From contig NZ_FUYE01000023.1 of NCBI RefSeq assembly GCF_900167535.1, positions 1-64,000 of the forward strand: 64,000 bases of DNA, given 5' to 3'. The notes beneath the pieces were generated by a model. The model was not told the origin of the DNA and searched no databases. It was given only the letters and a program-made list of their open reading frames with translations. This DNA comes from Prosthecobacter debontii (lineage in GTDB: Bacteria > Verrucomicrobiota > Verrucomicrobiia > Verrucomicrobiales > Verrucomicrobiaceae). Shown here in pieces: positions 44,601-59,600 of this stretch; the first letter of the stretch is position 1; every line of letters starts with the position of its first letter. The position numbers and the translations under genes are program-made.

Positions 44601-47600
44601 TGCCGTGGCCCGATTGGAATGGTCTGGTCCCTCATTCTCTATGAAAGCCGTCACGGAATGGACGGCGTATGAATGGGCTGTGGTGAGCGGAGCCCTGCCG
44701 GTAGGTCTTGCTCTCAACCCCAATACCGGGGCGATCAGTGGCACCCTGGCCACGGCGGAGTCGGCCACCTTTACCGTGCGGGCTCGGGACTGGAAGGGAT
44801 GCGAAGGCACCCGTTCTTACACGATCACCGCTGGTTGCACCGCCGTCACGGTGACACCGGAGACTTTGCCCACCGCGACTGTGGGGTCTGCTTACAGTCA
44901 GGTATTGAGCGCTTCCCCTGCGATCGGCCTAACAGGCGAGTATTACTCCGGGGTGAACTTTAACACGCTCATTCTGACACGGCAGGATGCGGCCATCAAT
45001 TTTGATTGGGGGAATGGATCTCCGGATGCAGCGCTTCCTTCCAATGGATTTTCCGTGCGTTGGACCGGCAACTTGGTGCCGGAGTCCACGGGGCTTTACA
45101 CCATCCGGACCACCAGTGATGACGGCTTGCGGGTGTGGGTAAACAACGTCTTGATCATTGATCAGTGGCAGGATCAAGCCCCAACTAATTATGCGGCCAA
45201 TGTCAATCTTACGGCAGGCACAACGGTGCCGGTGAAGGTGGAGTATTATGAAAATGGTGGTGGGGCGGTGGCCATGGTTTACTGGTCTGGGCCTGGGTTC
45301 GCTAGCCAGCCGATCACGCAGTGGAAGGGCTATACCTGGAGCCTTGCCAGCGGCAGTCTGCCAGCGGGCTTATCCTTGAATTCTTCCAGCGGGGTGATTA
45401 GCGGCACGCCCTCCAACAACATCGGGACGACTTTTACCGTCCGTGCGTCAGATCTCACCGGTTGTGCCGGAACACGCACCTACACCTTGGAGCCCGTCTG
45501 CCCGGCCATTTCCATTGGCACAACCACGGTGCCTGATGCCTACATCGGTGCCGCCTATAGCCAGACTCTGAGCATCAATGGCGGCACGAGCCCGATCAGT
45601 TGGTCACTCACCTCGGGGGCCTTGCCTGCTGGCCTGGCCTTGAGTTCATCGGGTGTGATAAGCGGCACCCCAACCGCGACAGCATCGGCCAGCTTCGTCA
45701 TCCGTGCCACTGACGCCCGCGGCTGTGTGGCTTCTCGGAGCTACACCATGTCTGCTCGCAGTTTAGGCATTGGTAATCAGGTCTGGGTGGACATGAACAA
45801 TGATGGGCTGCGGCAGTCCGCCGAAAGTGGGATCTCGGGGCTGAGGCTGGAGCTCTGGACGGTGGGCTCGAATGGCACCCGCGAGAATGGCGGGGGTGAC
45901 GATGTCAAGGCCGCCACCGATGTGTTTACCGATGTCAATGGCCTCTACCAGTTCGTGAATCTGATCCCTGGTAGCTATTATGTAAGGATTCCGACACCAC
46001 CGCTCTATTTCCCATCAGTCAGCGGCACTGCCGTCAGCTTGGATAACGGGGTGAATGACGATAGCAACGCCCTGCAACCTGGAGGCAGCGGCACCCAGGT
46101 CGTAAGCCCGGTGATCGTTCTCACGGCAGGTGGTGAACCTGCGTCGGGGGTGGATGGGGACAGCACGGACATCGATTCGACCGTGGACTTTGGCTTTGCC
46201 AACCTGGATGGATGCTACGTCACCAACTTGTTCGACAATCCAAGTTTTGAATTTCAACAGCTACCCAATAGCACTGGCACAGCAACGAGTGTGATGGCCT
46301 ACAACGGCACCGGGACGGGTTTCGGAACGGGCGTTAATGCCTATCAATGGGTGGGCAGTGTCAATGGGACCAGTGGCCTCGGCGAACCGATCCAACGTGT
46401 GCAGGTGCAGGCAGGCAGCAGTGCCCGTGTCTCGTGGGTGGAGAGCTTCAAGTCACGGCACGGCCGGCGTCATGTGCTGCTTCAGGGCACAAGTTCAGGC
46501 ATCAGTCTGCGTGCGGCCAATGGGGGAGAATGGAGTTCTGTCCTCCAAGCGGGCCGGGAATATCAGCTTTCCGTTTGGGCGGCCAATGCCAGTGATGCGG
46601 CGGCGTCCATTCTTTGGAATCTGACGGCCAACACCCAAGTGTTCCAAGTGATCACGGGGAACAGTCCTGGATTGTATCAAAACTACAGCGTGCCGATGGC
46701 GGAAATGCAGGCCTCGGCCGCAGGCAGCCTTCAGTGCTGCGGCTTCAGCACGCCGACCACGTCGATCAACGGCTTCACGGGGGCGGAGTATAACAACTGG
46801 TCTGAAGCGGTCACCAACGGCACCCAGCCGGAGTGGCAGCAGTTCACCTGGCGTTTCCGTATTGCGGCATCGGCGACAGCGGCCCAGATCAATACCGCCA
46901 ATTTTGTGCTGAGCGGAGGATCCAGCACCGGGCCTGTGGCGGTGGACTTTGTCTCTCTCTGTCAGGTGGCTCCGACCAATACCTTAACTCTCGGTAACTT
47001 GGTGTGGAACGACCTCAACAACAATGGCGTTCGCGATGGCACCGAACTCGGTCTCGGCGGTATCACGGTCCAACTTTACACCTCGGACGACAACATCGCG
47101 GGTGATGCTGATGATGTGCTGGTGGCCACCACCACCACATCGACCTCGGGAGCTTACAACTTCACGGCATTGGCACCTGGCAAGTATGTGGTCAAGGTCA
47201 CCCCTCTGGCCAATTTGCCCATGACCAGCGGCACTCCGGTCACGCTGGACAATGGCGTGAACAACGATAACAACGGGAGTCAGCCCGGCGGTCCTGGAAC
47301 AGCGCTCTTCAGCCCTGTCATCGAGCTGGCTCTGGGCACGGAGCCTGTCAACGATGGGGATACCAATCCCGATACCGAACTGAGCGTGGACTTCGGTCTG
47401 TGGAGCGGCTTTACGGTGGGGAATCTTGTCTGGGCCGACACCAACTCGGATGGTGTTTATCAAAGTGCCTCAGAAAGTGGCATCAGCGGGGTCACCGTGG
47501 AGCTTCTCAACGGTGGCACCAACGCCGTGTTGGCCACCACGACGACCAACGCCTCGGGCATTTACAGTTTCTCCGTCTATGCCGCAGGCACTTACCGGAT

Positions 47601-50600
47601 TCGCATTCCGACTCCTCCTAGCAGCTTCCCCCTCATCACGGCGGTGAATGATACGGCTGACAACGGTGAAGACAATGACAGCAATGGTATCCAGGCGGGT
47701 GGTTTGGGAACGGCAGTGCTCAGCCCGTTAATCACCTTGTCTCCCGCGACCGAACCCGGCTCAGCGGGAACCACGAACATCGATAACACCATCGATTTTG
47801 GATTCCGCATCTGTCCGGTATTGAGCATCAGCCCCAATGCTTTGACCTCAGCGACTCAATATGCACCTTACAGCGTCACGCTGAGTGCCACCGGGGGAAC
47901 CTCTCCTTATACCTGGGCTGTCAGCAGCGGGAGCTTGCCTTCGGGTCTGAACTTATCCACCGCTGGTGTCTTGAGTGGCACCCCGAATGCCTCAGCGCTG
48001 CCAGGGAACTATACCTTCACGCTGCGGGTGACCGATGCTGCCGGTTGCTCGGCAACGCAGACTTATACCCAAGCACTCTTACAGCCAGTCATCACGATCT
48101 CCCCGACGACGTTGCCTGCGGGATCGCAGTATGCGTTCTATTCTCAGAGCCTCACCGCGACGGGCGGCACCTCGCCCTATACATGGACAGTCGGTCCACA
48201 GTTGCCTGCTGGTGTGATCAATCTGTGGATGGGAGAAAATGGCCCTGGTGATGCATTGGGGACGCATCCGAGTGTGTCACTGAATGGAGTGGCTTACACG
48301 GCGGGTGCTGTGGGGCGCGCTTTCAGCATGGACGGTGTGGATGATGTGGTGGAGGTGGCGGATGCAAGCAGCTTGCGGCCGACCAGCATCACGGTCGAGG
48401 CCTGGGTGAATCCAGCGACCAGTGGCCTAACGAACAACGGCGTCATTGTGACGAAGACGACGGGAACGACTGGCACGAACGGTTTCGGTTTAGGACAACT
48501 GGGGAACTCCAATACCTTTGGCTTCTGGGTCAATGACCGGGCCACAAATCGAGTGACGGCCACGTTAACTCCAGGCGTCTGGTCTCACGTGGTGGGCACG
48601 TATGATGGGACTTCTCTGAAGCTCTATGTGAACGGAGGCATGGTCTCCACCCTCAGCTACAGCACGGCAATCAATCACAGCATGGAGCCGATGCGTATCG
48701 GTAACAACGGCGGCAGTAGCTATGCTTGGAAAGGTGGAGTCGATGAAGTGGCTCTCTACAATCGCGCGCTGACTGCCTCGGAGATCTTGTTACGGTATTC
48801 TGCCACGGCAGATGGCAGCAATGGATTGCCTGCGGGTCTGACTCTGAATCCGAGTTCGGGACTGCTCTCGGGTTCCCCCACGAGTTTCCCTGGCACTTAT
48901 AACTTTGTGGCGCGAGCCAGTGACACCAATGGCTGTCCCGGTATCAGATCCTATGCGTTGTCGATCTCTTGTCCGACGATCAGCATCTCGCCCGCGACCT
49001 TACCGGCAGGTGCGCAATACAGTGTTTATGCCTCCCAGACCTTGACGGCGGAAGGTGGCACCGCTCCCTACACCTGGTCGGTCTTCTCAGGCAGTCTTCC
49101 TGTGGGACTCTCCCTCAGTAGCGCGGGTGTGCTGAGCGGCACTCCAGGTAGTGAGGCGGGCACCTACAACTTCACGCTGCAAGCTCGCGATGCGAACAAT
49201 TGCACCACGACTCGGGCTTATACTTTCACGGTGAATTGCCCGGTCATCACGCTGTCGGCCACGACCTTCGCCAATGCGCAGCAGTTCGCGACTTACACCC
49301 CGCAGACGATCACAGCCAGCGGTGGAAACGCCCCTTACACCTTCACCTTCCAGAGCGGTGCGCTCCCCACTGGGTTGAGCGTCGGCAGTGATGGTGTGGT
49401 CAGTGGCACACCGTCTTCGATTCCTGGCACTTACAATTTCACGGTTAGGGCAACGGACGGGACCAACTGTTCCGCCAGCCGTGCTTATAGCGTGGTGGTG
49501 ACTTGTCCTGCTATTGCGATCAGTCCAGCGAGCTTGCCTTCGGCGACTCAGCAGAGCATCTATTCTCAGTCTCTCTCGGCCAGCAATGGCAACGGGAGTT
49601 ATGTGTGGACGGTCAGTGCAGGCGCCTTACCCTCCGGCTTAACTTTGAGCGGAGCAGGGGTGATCAGTGGCACAGTGGCTGCGGCTCCCGGCACCTACAA
49701 CTTTACAGCCAGTGTGATGGATGCCCGCAACTGTTCGGCCACCCGCAGCTATGCTCTCACGGTGGTCTGCCCTACCATCGCTCTCTCTCCCACCACTTTG
49801 CCCTCAGGCACGGCCTCGGTCGCTTACAGCCAGACTCTCACCGTTTCCGCTGGATCAGCTCCATTCACTTGGTCGGTGCAGAGCGGTTCGTTACCGTCTG
49901 GTATCACTCTGTCCACAGGCGGTGTCTTGAGCGGCACCACCTCTGCCGTGGGCGGCTTTAACTTTGTGGCTCGGGTGGTTGATGCCAATGGTTGCTCCGG
50001 CGTTCGTAGTTATACCCTGACGATGGTTTGCCCGGCTCTCGCCATTGCACCTGTCTCCATCTCTGATGCCACGGCTGGTAGCACCTACGATCAGACGCTG
50101 ACGGCTTCCGGTGGCACGGGACCTTATCAATGGACGATCAAAACCGGCAGCATGCCCACGGGCATGAGTCTTTCCACAGCAGGGGTCCTCAGCGGAACTA
50201 TTACGGGGGCTCAGGGAAGCTACACTTTCACTGTCGCTGCAACGGATTCCAATGCTTGTGAAGTGACGCGGGCTTATACCATGGCGGTGACATGCCCCGT
50301 GGTAACAGTGACGACGGCTTCTGTGCCGAATGGCACGGTAGGGGCAGCTTACAGTCAGACCTTAGCGGCTGCATCTGGCACCAGCCCTTACACGTGGTCG
50401 ATCACCAGTGGCTCGCTGCCCTCCGGTTTATCGTTGAGTCCCAGCGGGGTGCTGAGTGGTGTGCCGACTCAGGCCACCACACGCACTTTTACCGTTCAGG
50501 CTCGCGATGCTTACTCTTGCGCAGGGACCAAGGAGTTTACGTTAACCACCGTCTGCCCGACCTTGTCGATCACGACAGCCTCTCTGAACTCAGGTTACCG

Positions 50601-53600
50601 AGGAGTCGCCTACAGCCAAACGCTCGGCAGCACGGGTGGCACATCGCCTTACATCTACACCGTTCAGACCGGGGCTTTGCCTGCAGGGCTGAACCTCAGC
50701 ACCGCTGGTGTTCTCAGTGGCACCCCATCCGCATCTGGGACATCGACCTTCACGGTGCGCTCCACCGATACTTACGGCTGCCAAACCACCAAAGAGTTTA
50801 CGGTCGTGATGCAAGGCTTGTCTCTGGGAAATCTGGTCTGGAATGATGTCAATCAGAACGGGCAGTTGGATGCTGGTGAAACAGGGATTGCGGGAGTTTC
50901 CCTCCAACTGTTCTCCAGCACCGATAGCATTGCGGACAATGGCAATGATACCTCGGTCGGCACCACCACCAGTGCTGGTGACGGCAGCTATGTCTTCGGT
51001 GGATTGGCTCCTGGGCGTTATTATGTGCGCATTGCCACCCCTCCTCCGGCTCAGTCTTATTCATCCGGACCTCAGGTGAGTGCTGACAATGGGGTGGACG
51101 GCGACAACAATGGCGTGCAGGCAGGGGGCAAAGGCACCGTGGTGACAAGCCCGGTCATTCAATTGGGCGTAGGACGTGAACCTGGCGATATCAGCGGCGG
51201 AAGTGATGTCGATAACACCCTGGACTTCGCCTTCCGTGCCGTGCCAGCACCCGCCTCCCGGCTGCTCGAATATGACATGAATGTGAGCACGGGAGGCCTG
51301 CCAGTGCCTCCGAGCCTGAAAAACAGCAGTGTGGTGAACGGTGCTCATCTTCAGATTGAGGAAGGCATGAATGGTCTTCTCGATCTCAGTGAGCCTACTG
51401 CCAACGGGCCGATTCTGAGTGGCGCTTTGAGCCGTCGAGTCAAAGACTGGGATGTCAGTTATGACAGCTCTCTGGAGACGACACGCACCAATCTCACACA
51501 GCGTCAGGACAGCGTTTGGGTGCGGTTTGACATGGCTTCGACAGCGACCGGAACCATCGGTAACTTAAACTTGGATGCGCGTCGTGTGGACAGCCTGGCC
51601 CCTTCCCAGGTAAAGGCATTCCTGACTTGGAATGACGGAGGCTCCTATCGCACTGCGGTCTCCAGCACCTTCACACTGGACACGACTTCCTCTTGGTATT
51701 CGATCACCTTGAATTGGGAAAGCTTTGTTGGCGGAGCGACTGCGCTGCCCACAGGGTCCCAACTGGCTGGGAAGTCATTCTTGCTGGAACTGTATTTCTG
51801 GGGAGGCAACGGCAGCGGTTATGTGGATGTGGATAACGTGATCTTGGAAGGAAACGCGACCAGCACACCGGAGACGCTTTCGATCGGTGACCTCGTGTGG
51901 CAAGACCTGGATGCGGATGGTCGCAAAGATGCCGGTGAGGCAGGGATCTCGGGCTTGACGGTGCAACTCTGGAAAGCTGGCAACGATGGCTTGGCCAATA
52001 CCGGAGATGACATCTCTCAGGCTTCCACCGTAACGGATGTCAATGGCTTCTACCTGTTCTCAGGACTAACGGCCGGAAAGTATTTCATCAAAATCCCCAC
52101 ACCGGATGCTGCATGGCCCTTGGCTAGCCCTTCGGATACGCAGGACAATGGTGAGGATGGGGATAGCAATGGTATCCAGCCTGGAGGCTCCAGCACTGCC
52201 GTTCATAGTCCGGTCATTGACCTGGCACTCGGGGCTGAGCCTGGCCAGAAAACCACTGGCGGAACCAACCAGGAGATGACCGTGGATTTCGGCTTCTGCG
52301 CGTCTCTCTCCATCGGCAATCTTGTTTGGAGCGATAACGATAACGATGGTCAGGTGGATGTGGGGGAAAATGGTGTCGCCGGGGCTCGGGTGGAACTCTA
52401 CTTCTCCTCGAACACCGTGGTGAACGATGACGACGATGTCAAAGTCGGTGACACCATCGTGACCAATGATTCAGGGGCTTATCTCTTTAGCGGCCTAACC
52501 AGTGGTAAATACTACATCAAACTGACGCCTCCGCCGAGTCATCCACAGCGCAGCTCAGTCAGCAGTAGCCAAGACAATGGCGTGGACAATGACAACAATG
52601 GTGTCACTCAAGCTGCCGCCGGAGCGCCGATCTATTCGATGATGGTCAATCTGTCCACCTTGACAGAGCCAGGGAATCTGATCGCTCCGTTCGGAACCAA
52701 TGCCGAAACAACGATCGACTTCGGTTTGCGGCCGATCTTCACGCAGGTCGGTAACCTTGTGTTCAAAGACGGGAACAACAACAACGTCTATGATAGCGGG
52801 GAAGGGGTGGGCAATGTGCGAGTGGATCTCCTCGATGCGAATGGCATCTTCCTGCGCACCACCACGACGAACAACAGCGGCAGCACCCGGGGAACTTACC
52901 AATTCACGGATGTCTTGCCAGGGAACTACTATGTGCGCATTCCTGCTACTGAGTTTGCTGGCAGCAAGGCGCTGGCCAATACGCTGTCCCTGACACCGGC
53001 ATCCCCTGCCGATGATGCACGTGATGACGATGATGCTGGCGGCGACAGCGGGGTGGATAATGCCAACCCTGCAATCTACGGCATCACCAGTCCTCTCATC
53101 ACGCTGGCGGATAATGCTTTGCCGACCAACAGCACTGGCGAAACCGGCTTCCGAAACACGCTCGATGACAGCGATGACGATAACGGGAACATGACCGTGG
53201 ACTTTGGTTTCAAAGCTGCCGGGCCGAGCGCGACCGGCTGCTACCACTTTGCCTTCACGGATGCGAACCACGACGGTGTTTTAGCCCAAGTCTCGGAGTG
53301 GGTGCCGGATCAGCCTTATGATTTCAACTATGCCGCCAATGTGGCTTATGTGGATCAGTTGGATATGATCTATGACGCGGCTCTGAAGCGCCTCGTCTTC
53401 GATGCTTCGTTGACTCAGATTTCGGGTCGCAAGGTGGATGCGCTATGGCTCCTGGTGAGCACCGGGGCTGATCCCGCAAGTCGTGAGCATGCAGTCATTT
53501 ACATGGATGGGTTCAACCGGGCTTCTCCTGTCTGCACCATCTATCGTTATGATCCATCCCTCGGCCATCAGAGTTGGCAGACAGCATCCAACCTCATGGT

Positions 53601-56600
53601 AAGCACCGCCAGTGGCAGTGCCACCGCTGGGGATTTCCTGCAAAATAAAGTCACTGAAGATGGCTCGACGGTGCGCTTCCAGTTCGTGCTGGATGTAAGC
53701 CGGGTGAATAACGCCGCCAATTGGTCGGGAATGGGGATCGGCAGCGGTTCCTGGGAAGGCCTGCTCATGGGCGGCGGCGCGGGAATGGTGCTCCGCACGG
53801 TGGATCTGACATCCGCACCGACGTATTCGGAAACCGGAGCTCTCTCCGCTTTCAACTACACGCCAGGAAGCACCACCGAGGGAAGTTTTGAAACGGATCC
53901 TTCAGGTGTCGCCACCATCATTACGGAACCATGCTCGGTTTCACCTTGGGTTAGTGTGGGGAACCTCGTTTGGAGTGACACCAACAACAACGGTCTGAAG
54001 GATAGCAATGAGATTGGCGTCAGCGGCGCCACCGTGCAGCTCTTCAGCCCTGGGGCCGATAACGCCATCGGTGGCACGGATACGAATGCAGATGTCCAGG
54101 TCGGAACCTCTGTTGTTACGTCCAGCTCCGGTGCCTACAGCTTTACCAACTTAATCCCTGGGAAGTATTATGTGAAAGTGACCCCGCTCGCGTCTTTCCC
54201 ACTTACTGGCGGTGTGGTAGTCACCCTAGACAATGGCGTGAACAATGACAACAACGGCAGTCAGCCTGACGGGGTGGGAACGCCACTTTACAGCCCGGTG
54301 ATTGATCTGGCTGTCAATGCCGAACCGAATGCCACCATCGATGCCGACGGCACCAGTGGCGACGCCACGATAGACTTCGGTCTGTGGTCTGGATTTAGCC
54401 TTGGGGATCTGGTTTGGAGTGATCTCAATAACAACGGCCTCAGGGATACCGGTGAATCGGGGGTGAGTGGTGTCACGGTTGAGTTGATGAATCCAGGTGC
54501 CGACAACGCCGTTGGTGGCAGTGGTGGCGACGCAGATACGGTTCTTCAAACCACCACGACGAATAGCAGCGGTATCTACAGCTTCCGCATCTACACGCCT
54601 GGGAACTACTATGTCCGTCTCACCCCCACCGCTTCACTATCCCTGGCGAGCAGCGTGGTGGTGACCACTGACAATGGAGTGAACAACGATAACAACGGCA
54701 GTCAGCCCGAGGGGGCCGGAAGCTCGATCAACAGCATGGTTTTTGCCTTAACCGCAGGAGCTGAACCTGGTAGCACCGGAGCCACCAATACCGAAACGAC
54801 GATTGACTTTGGTTTGCGTGGCTGCCCTGCCATTACGATTTCACCGACGTCACTACCTCTGGTGACACAGCAGGTCGCCTATAGCGCCACATTGACCGCC
54901 AGTGGGGGCAATTCACCTTATACCTGGAAAGTGACAAGCGGCAGCTTGCCTTCGAGCATCACATTGAGTTCCAGCGGCGTGCTGAGCGGCACATCCTCTG
55001 CGGCTACGGGGATTTACACGTTCACAGCCCGCGCTGTGGATGCCTCAGGTTGTATCACCACACGGAGTTACACATTGACGGTCGTTTGCCCAACGATCAC
55101 GATCAACCCAACGACCTTACCGGCTGGCACACAAGGGGCGGCGTATTCCCAGACTCTTTCGGCCACCGGCGGCACGGCTGCTTACACTTGGTCCGTGGTG
55201 GTTGGAGCCCTGCCCACAGGACTGAATCTTTCCACAGCAGGTGTGCTGAGCGGCTCACCAACGGCACCGGGCAATTACAGCTTCACCATTCGTGCCACTG
55301 ATGCGCGTAGCTGTCAGGCGGAGCGTGCTTACACAGTGTCGATTCAATGTCCAGCCATCAGCATCACGCCGACGACCCTCTCCTCACCCACACTTAACAG
55401 CGCCTACGGTCCAGTGACGCTGACGGCAACGGGCGGCACCGCACCTTATTCCTGGTCTGCTACAGGCACGCTGCCGTCTGGTTTAGGGCTGTCTTCGGCT
55501 GGCGTGATCTCGGGTACACCTGGGGGTGCTCCCGGTAGCTACAGCTTTGCCGCTGTGGTCACCGATGCCAACGGTTGCTCCGCCAATCGTGGTTATACCG
55601 TCACGGTTAATTGCGGAACCTTCACGCTGTCACCAGCCTCGCTGCCTGCAGCGACACAGAACGTCGCTTACTCGGCCCAAACCTTGACGGCAACGGGCGG
55701 CACACAGCCTTACGTTTGGGCCATCAGCGCGGGCTCCCTTCCGACCGGCATGAGCCTATCCACGGGTGGGGTGCTCTCTGGCACACCGACCGGGACCCCG
55801 GGCACCTACAACATCACGGTGCGCGCCACCGATGCCTACAACTGCCAATCCACCAAGGCTTACGCCTTGGTCGTGAACTGCCCCACCATCACGGTTTCTC
55901 CCACCAGCTTGCCGAGTGGAAGCCAGTTCGCCAGTTACAGCCAGACCTTGACGGCTAGCGGAGGCAGCAGCCCCTACACGTGGACACGCACAGCAGGCAC
56001 ACTGCCTTTGGGCATGACCTTCTCATCCAGTGGTGTTCTCAGCGGCACTCCGCTGCAAATCGGTAACTTCAGCCTGACATTCACGGCACAAGATTCCAGT
56101 GGATGCACAGGCTCACGTTCGTACACCTTGAATATCGGCTGCCCGGTCATCACCATCACACCCGCCTCGTTGCCTGAGGCTCAGAACAATGTGGACTACA
56201 GCCAGACGCTCACCGCCAGCGGTGGCACAGCCCCTTACACGTGGTCACGGATCGATGGTTCTTTGCCATCGGGCATGAGCCTTTCCTCGGGAGGTGTGAT
56301 CTCAGGAGCACCCACATCGGCACCTGGAGTTTACACCTTTACGGTTAGGGCCACTGACTCGAGCTTGAGTTGCTCCGGAAGCTATACTTACACGCTGACC
56401 GTGACCTGCCCCACCATCACGCTCAGCCCATCATCTCTGACGAATGCCACCGTGGGCACGGCCTATTCACGCGGCCTGACTTCCTCCTCCGGCACGGCAC
56501 CCTTTACGTACTCGATCTCGGCAGGTGCCTTGCCCGCAGGGCTCACGCTTTCAAGTTCAGGCTTGATTTCCGGCACCGCCACCGTGGCCACCACGACGGC

Positions 56601-59600
56601 TTTCACCGTGAGATCTGAAGACGTGTATGGCTGTGTGGGAACGCGCAGTTATTCTCTGACCACCGTGTGTCCAACGCTCACGATCACTCCAGATACGCTG
56701 GAGAATGCCTATTACGGGGTTGCCTATTCACGCTCACTCACCGCTTCGGGTGGCACCGGGCCTTATGTGTGGACGGTGGTGGCTGGATCGCCTCCAGCGG
56801 GCATCAGCCTGTCTTCAGCCGGTGTGCTGAGCGGCACATCGACTGCTTTTGGCGCCGCCACTTTCAGCGCTCGAGCTACCGATATCTACGGCTGTTCGGT
56901 GACCAAGAATTACTCTCTGACGGTGAAGGGCCTAGCCATTGGTGATACCGTTTATGAAGATGCGAATTTCAATGGCTTGCGTGATGCGGGTGAGCCTGGC
57001 GTCCAGAACGTGACGGTTCAGCTTTGGGATCCGGGTGCGGATCATGCGATCGGCGGCTCTGGGCCCAATGCGGATGTGCAGATCGGGGCGGACATCACCA
57101 CGAATGCGCAGGGCAAATATGCTTTCTCCAGTCTCCTGCCTGGTTACTACTATGTGCGTGTGATTCCTCCGTCGGAACTGGCGATCCCGGGCGGAAATCC
57201 GGTGAATGCAGACAACGGCGTCGATTCCGACAATAACTCCGCCAGCCAGCCGGGTGGTCCTGGCACGGTGATTTATGGTCCGGTGATCCAACTGACTTCC
57301 GGCGGTGAGCCGACCGCAGATGATGCAGATGCCGATACTGACTACACCATCGACTTCGGTCTCTATCGCGGTCTGAGCTTGGGCAATCTCGTGTGGGAAG
57401 ACACCAACGACAATGGTCTGCGAGACGTTGGAGAGCCTGGACTGGATGGCATTGCCCTGGAGGTCTGGAGCGCAGGTGCAGATAGCCTCATCGGCGGCAC
57501 GGATGACCAGAAACTGGACACCACCACCACTCAGGATGGCGGCGCTTATAACTTCGTGGCCCTGGCTCCAGGCAAATACTACGTGCGTCTGCCCGTGCCT
57601 CCTCAGTCACATCCGTTGTCGAGTGCTTCGACGGTGCTTTTGGACAACGGCGTGGATAACGACGATAACGGTCATCAGGTGGCTGGCGGAGCCATTTACA
57701 GCCCGGTGATCAATCTTTCCTCCGGCACCGAACCGGGCTCGACCGGCACTGGCTACGCCGATAACACGGTGGACTTCGGACTCTGCAATGTGGTGCCCAC
57801 GGCTTATGTCTCGGCCACTCACGATGACAGCATCCACACCTACAGCCCATCCACAGGGCGTTTCACGGGGCTCTTCCAGCATCCTTTTGGGACCAGCCAT
57901 AACCAAGGAGATGGCAATCCGTTCGATGTACCTTATGGCATCGAGTTAGGTCCTGATGGAAATTGGTATGTGGCTCATTTCGGTGCTGGCAATCTGCGCA
58001 AGATCACACCTGCAGGCGTGGATGAAGGCACCGTCCTCTCTCCAACCACTGCTGCGGTGACGACTCTCCAGCAGTTCACCATCGGTGCGGATGGGAACTT
58101 CTACGTTGTCGATGTGAACTCCAACCGAGTGGTGCGTTTCCACGGCCCCCTGAGCAGCACGCCTGGGCAGCCGATGGGCTCGACAGCACCTTATACCTTC
58201 ATCAGCCAAGGTGGAATCCAGGACATGAATGTGGGACCTGATGGCAATCTCTATCTGTCTATCCAAGATGGAGCTACTCGTGAAGTGCGCCGATACAGCA
58301 GCGTCACCGGGCAGATGCTCAATGTCATCGTGACGGATTCACAACTCGTCAACATGGTGCCCGGCGGTCAGCCGATTGCGATCATCTCGGGCATCGACAT
58401 TCACGGTAATACTCTTTACGGCGTGAACCGTTCCGACGGAGAAATCTTCAGCATCAATCTTTCCACCCCCGCATCTCCAGGCTCACCGCAACTGCTGGCG
58501 ACGATCAGCTCTTCCGGGAAAGGTGAGGTGGATACACGGGACATCGAGATGAACCCTGGCGATGGTAAACTCTACATCGCTGGTTATAACTGGGGTAAAC
58601 CTGTGGTGGGTGGCACCTATGCCACAGGCTCGCTGCTGCGGGTGGACCCTGCGGGTGCACCCAATGGCACGGTGGATATCTTTGAGTCTCCGATTCCTTC
58701 ACCACCTGGGCCGAACAGTGAAATCTGGTCCGGTCCGCGTGATCTGGCTTTTGGCCGACCTTTCACATCGCTCACAGACTCGGTGGCTATTGGCAGCGTG
58801 GTTTGGAATGATGAGAATGCCGATGGGGTCCGCGATCCTGCGGAGAAGGGCATCCCTGCCGTGCGTGTGGAGCTGTGGCATGATGCCAATGACGACCTGT
58901 CTGATGGTGCCGAGACGCGCATCGGTTGGACGTTCACTGATGCACGCGGCATGTATTACTTCTCAGGGCAGGTGGCAGGCCGCTACCAGCTCAAGATTCC
59001 TGCGCTCAACTTCGTGGATGGGATGCCATTGGCAGGATCGGGCTTCAGCAGTCCAGTGACCAATGCGGTGGATGATCAACATGACGATGACGATAACGGT
59101 ATCCAAGACGGCGGCACCCGCACGGAGACAGTCAGCCCGATCATCACATTGACTCCAGGTCTGGAGCCGACAGGCAATACCTTGGGCGGTGCCGAAGCTG
59201 GCAGCGGTGGGGATCTCGACGATTACACGGTGGATGCCAACGGTGACATGACCGTGGACTTCGGTTTTGTGGAGCCCGGGTTGATGGGCATCGGTAACTT
59301 GGTGTTTAACGATGCCAATGGGAATCGCCGCTTCGATGAGGGTGAAGGTGTGGATGATGTCGTGGTGCAGTTGTTTAACTGGGGCCAGAGTCCGAACTCC
59401 AATCAGCCGCTGGCGACCACGATCACCGCCAATGGTGGGAAGTATCTCTTCGCTGGATTGTGGCAGGGGCAATACTTCGTTCACATCCCGGCACTGCAGT
59501 TCCAGAGCTCAGGTGTCCTACGCGGGCTCTACAGCTTGGAAGGCGTCCAGGGTGGGGATGATGATCAAGGGGAAGATTCCTTGGATTCGGGCGATCCGAC

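Larger units (their letters stand above)
42850..45759 (+). repeat. He_PIG block 2 (eight modules, two carrying nested PA14 domains)
   Basis: Eight modules starting CSTITVSP, CPTLTINQ, CPVISLAP, CPTVTVTP, CPAISIAP, CSPINIYP, CTAVTVTP and CPAISIGT. The sixth and seventh are each split by a PA14 domain. Simple modules are 258-270 bp long. Confidence 0.88.

Noticed and set aside
39793..56928. Periodic repeats that could suggest a CRISPR array or satellite DNA
   Set aside because: The period is 258-270 bp, in frame, with protein-level and not DNA-level conservation; no short exact repeats with unique spacers.
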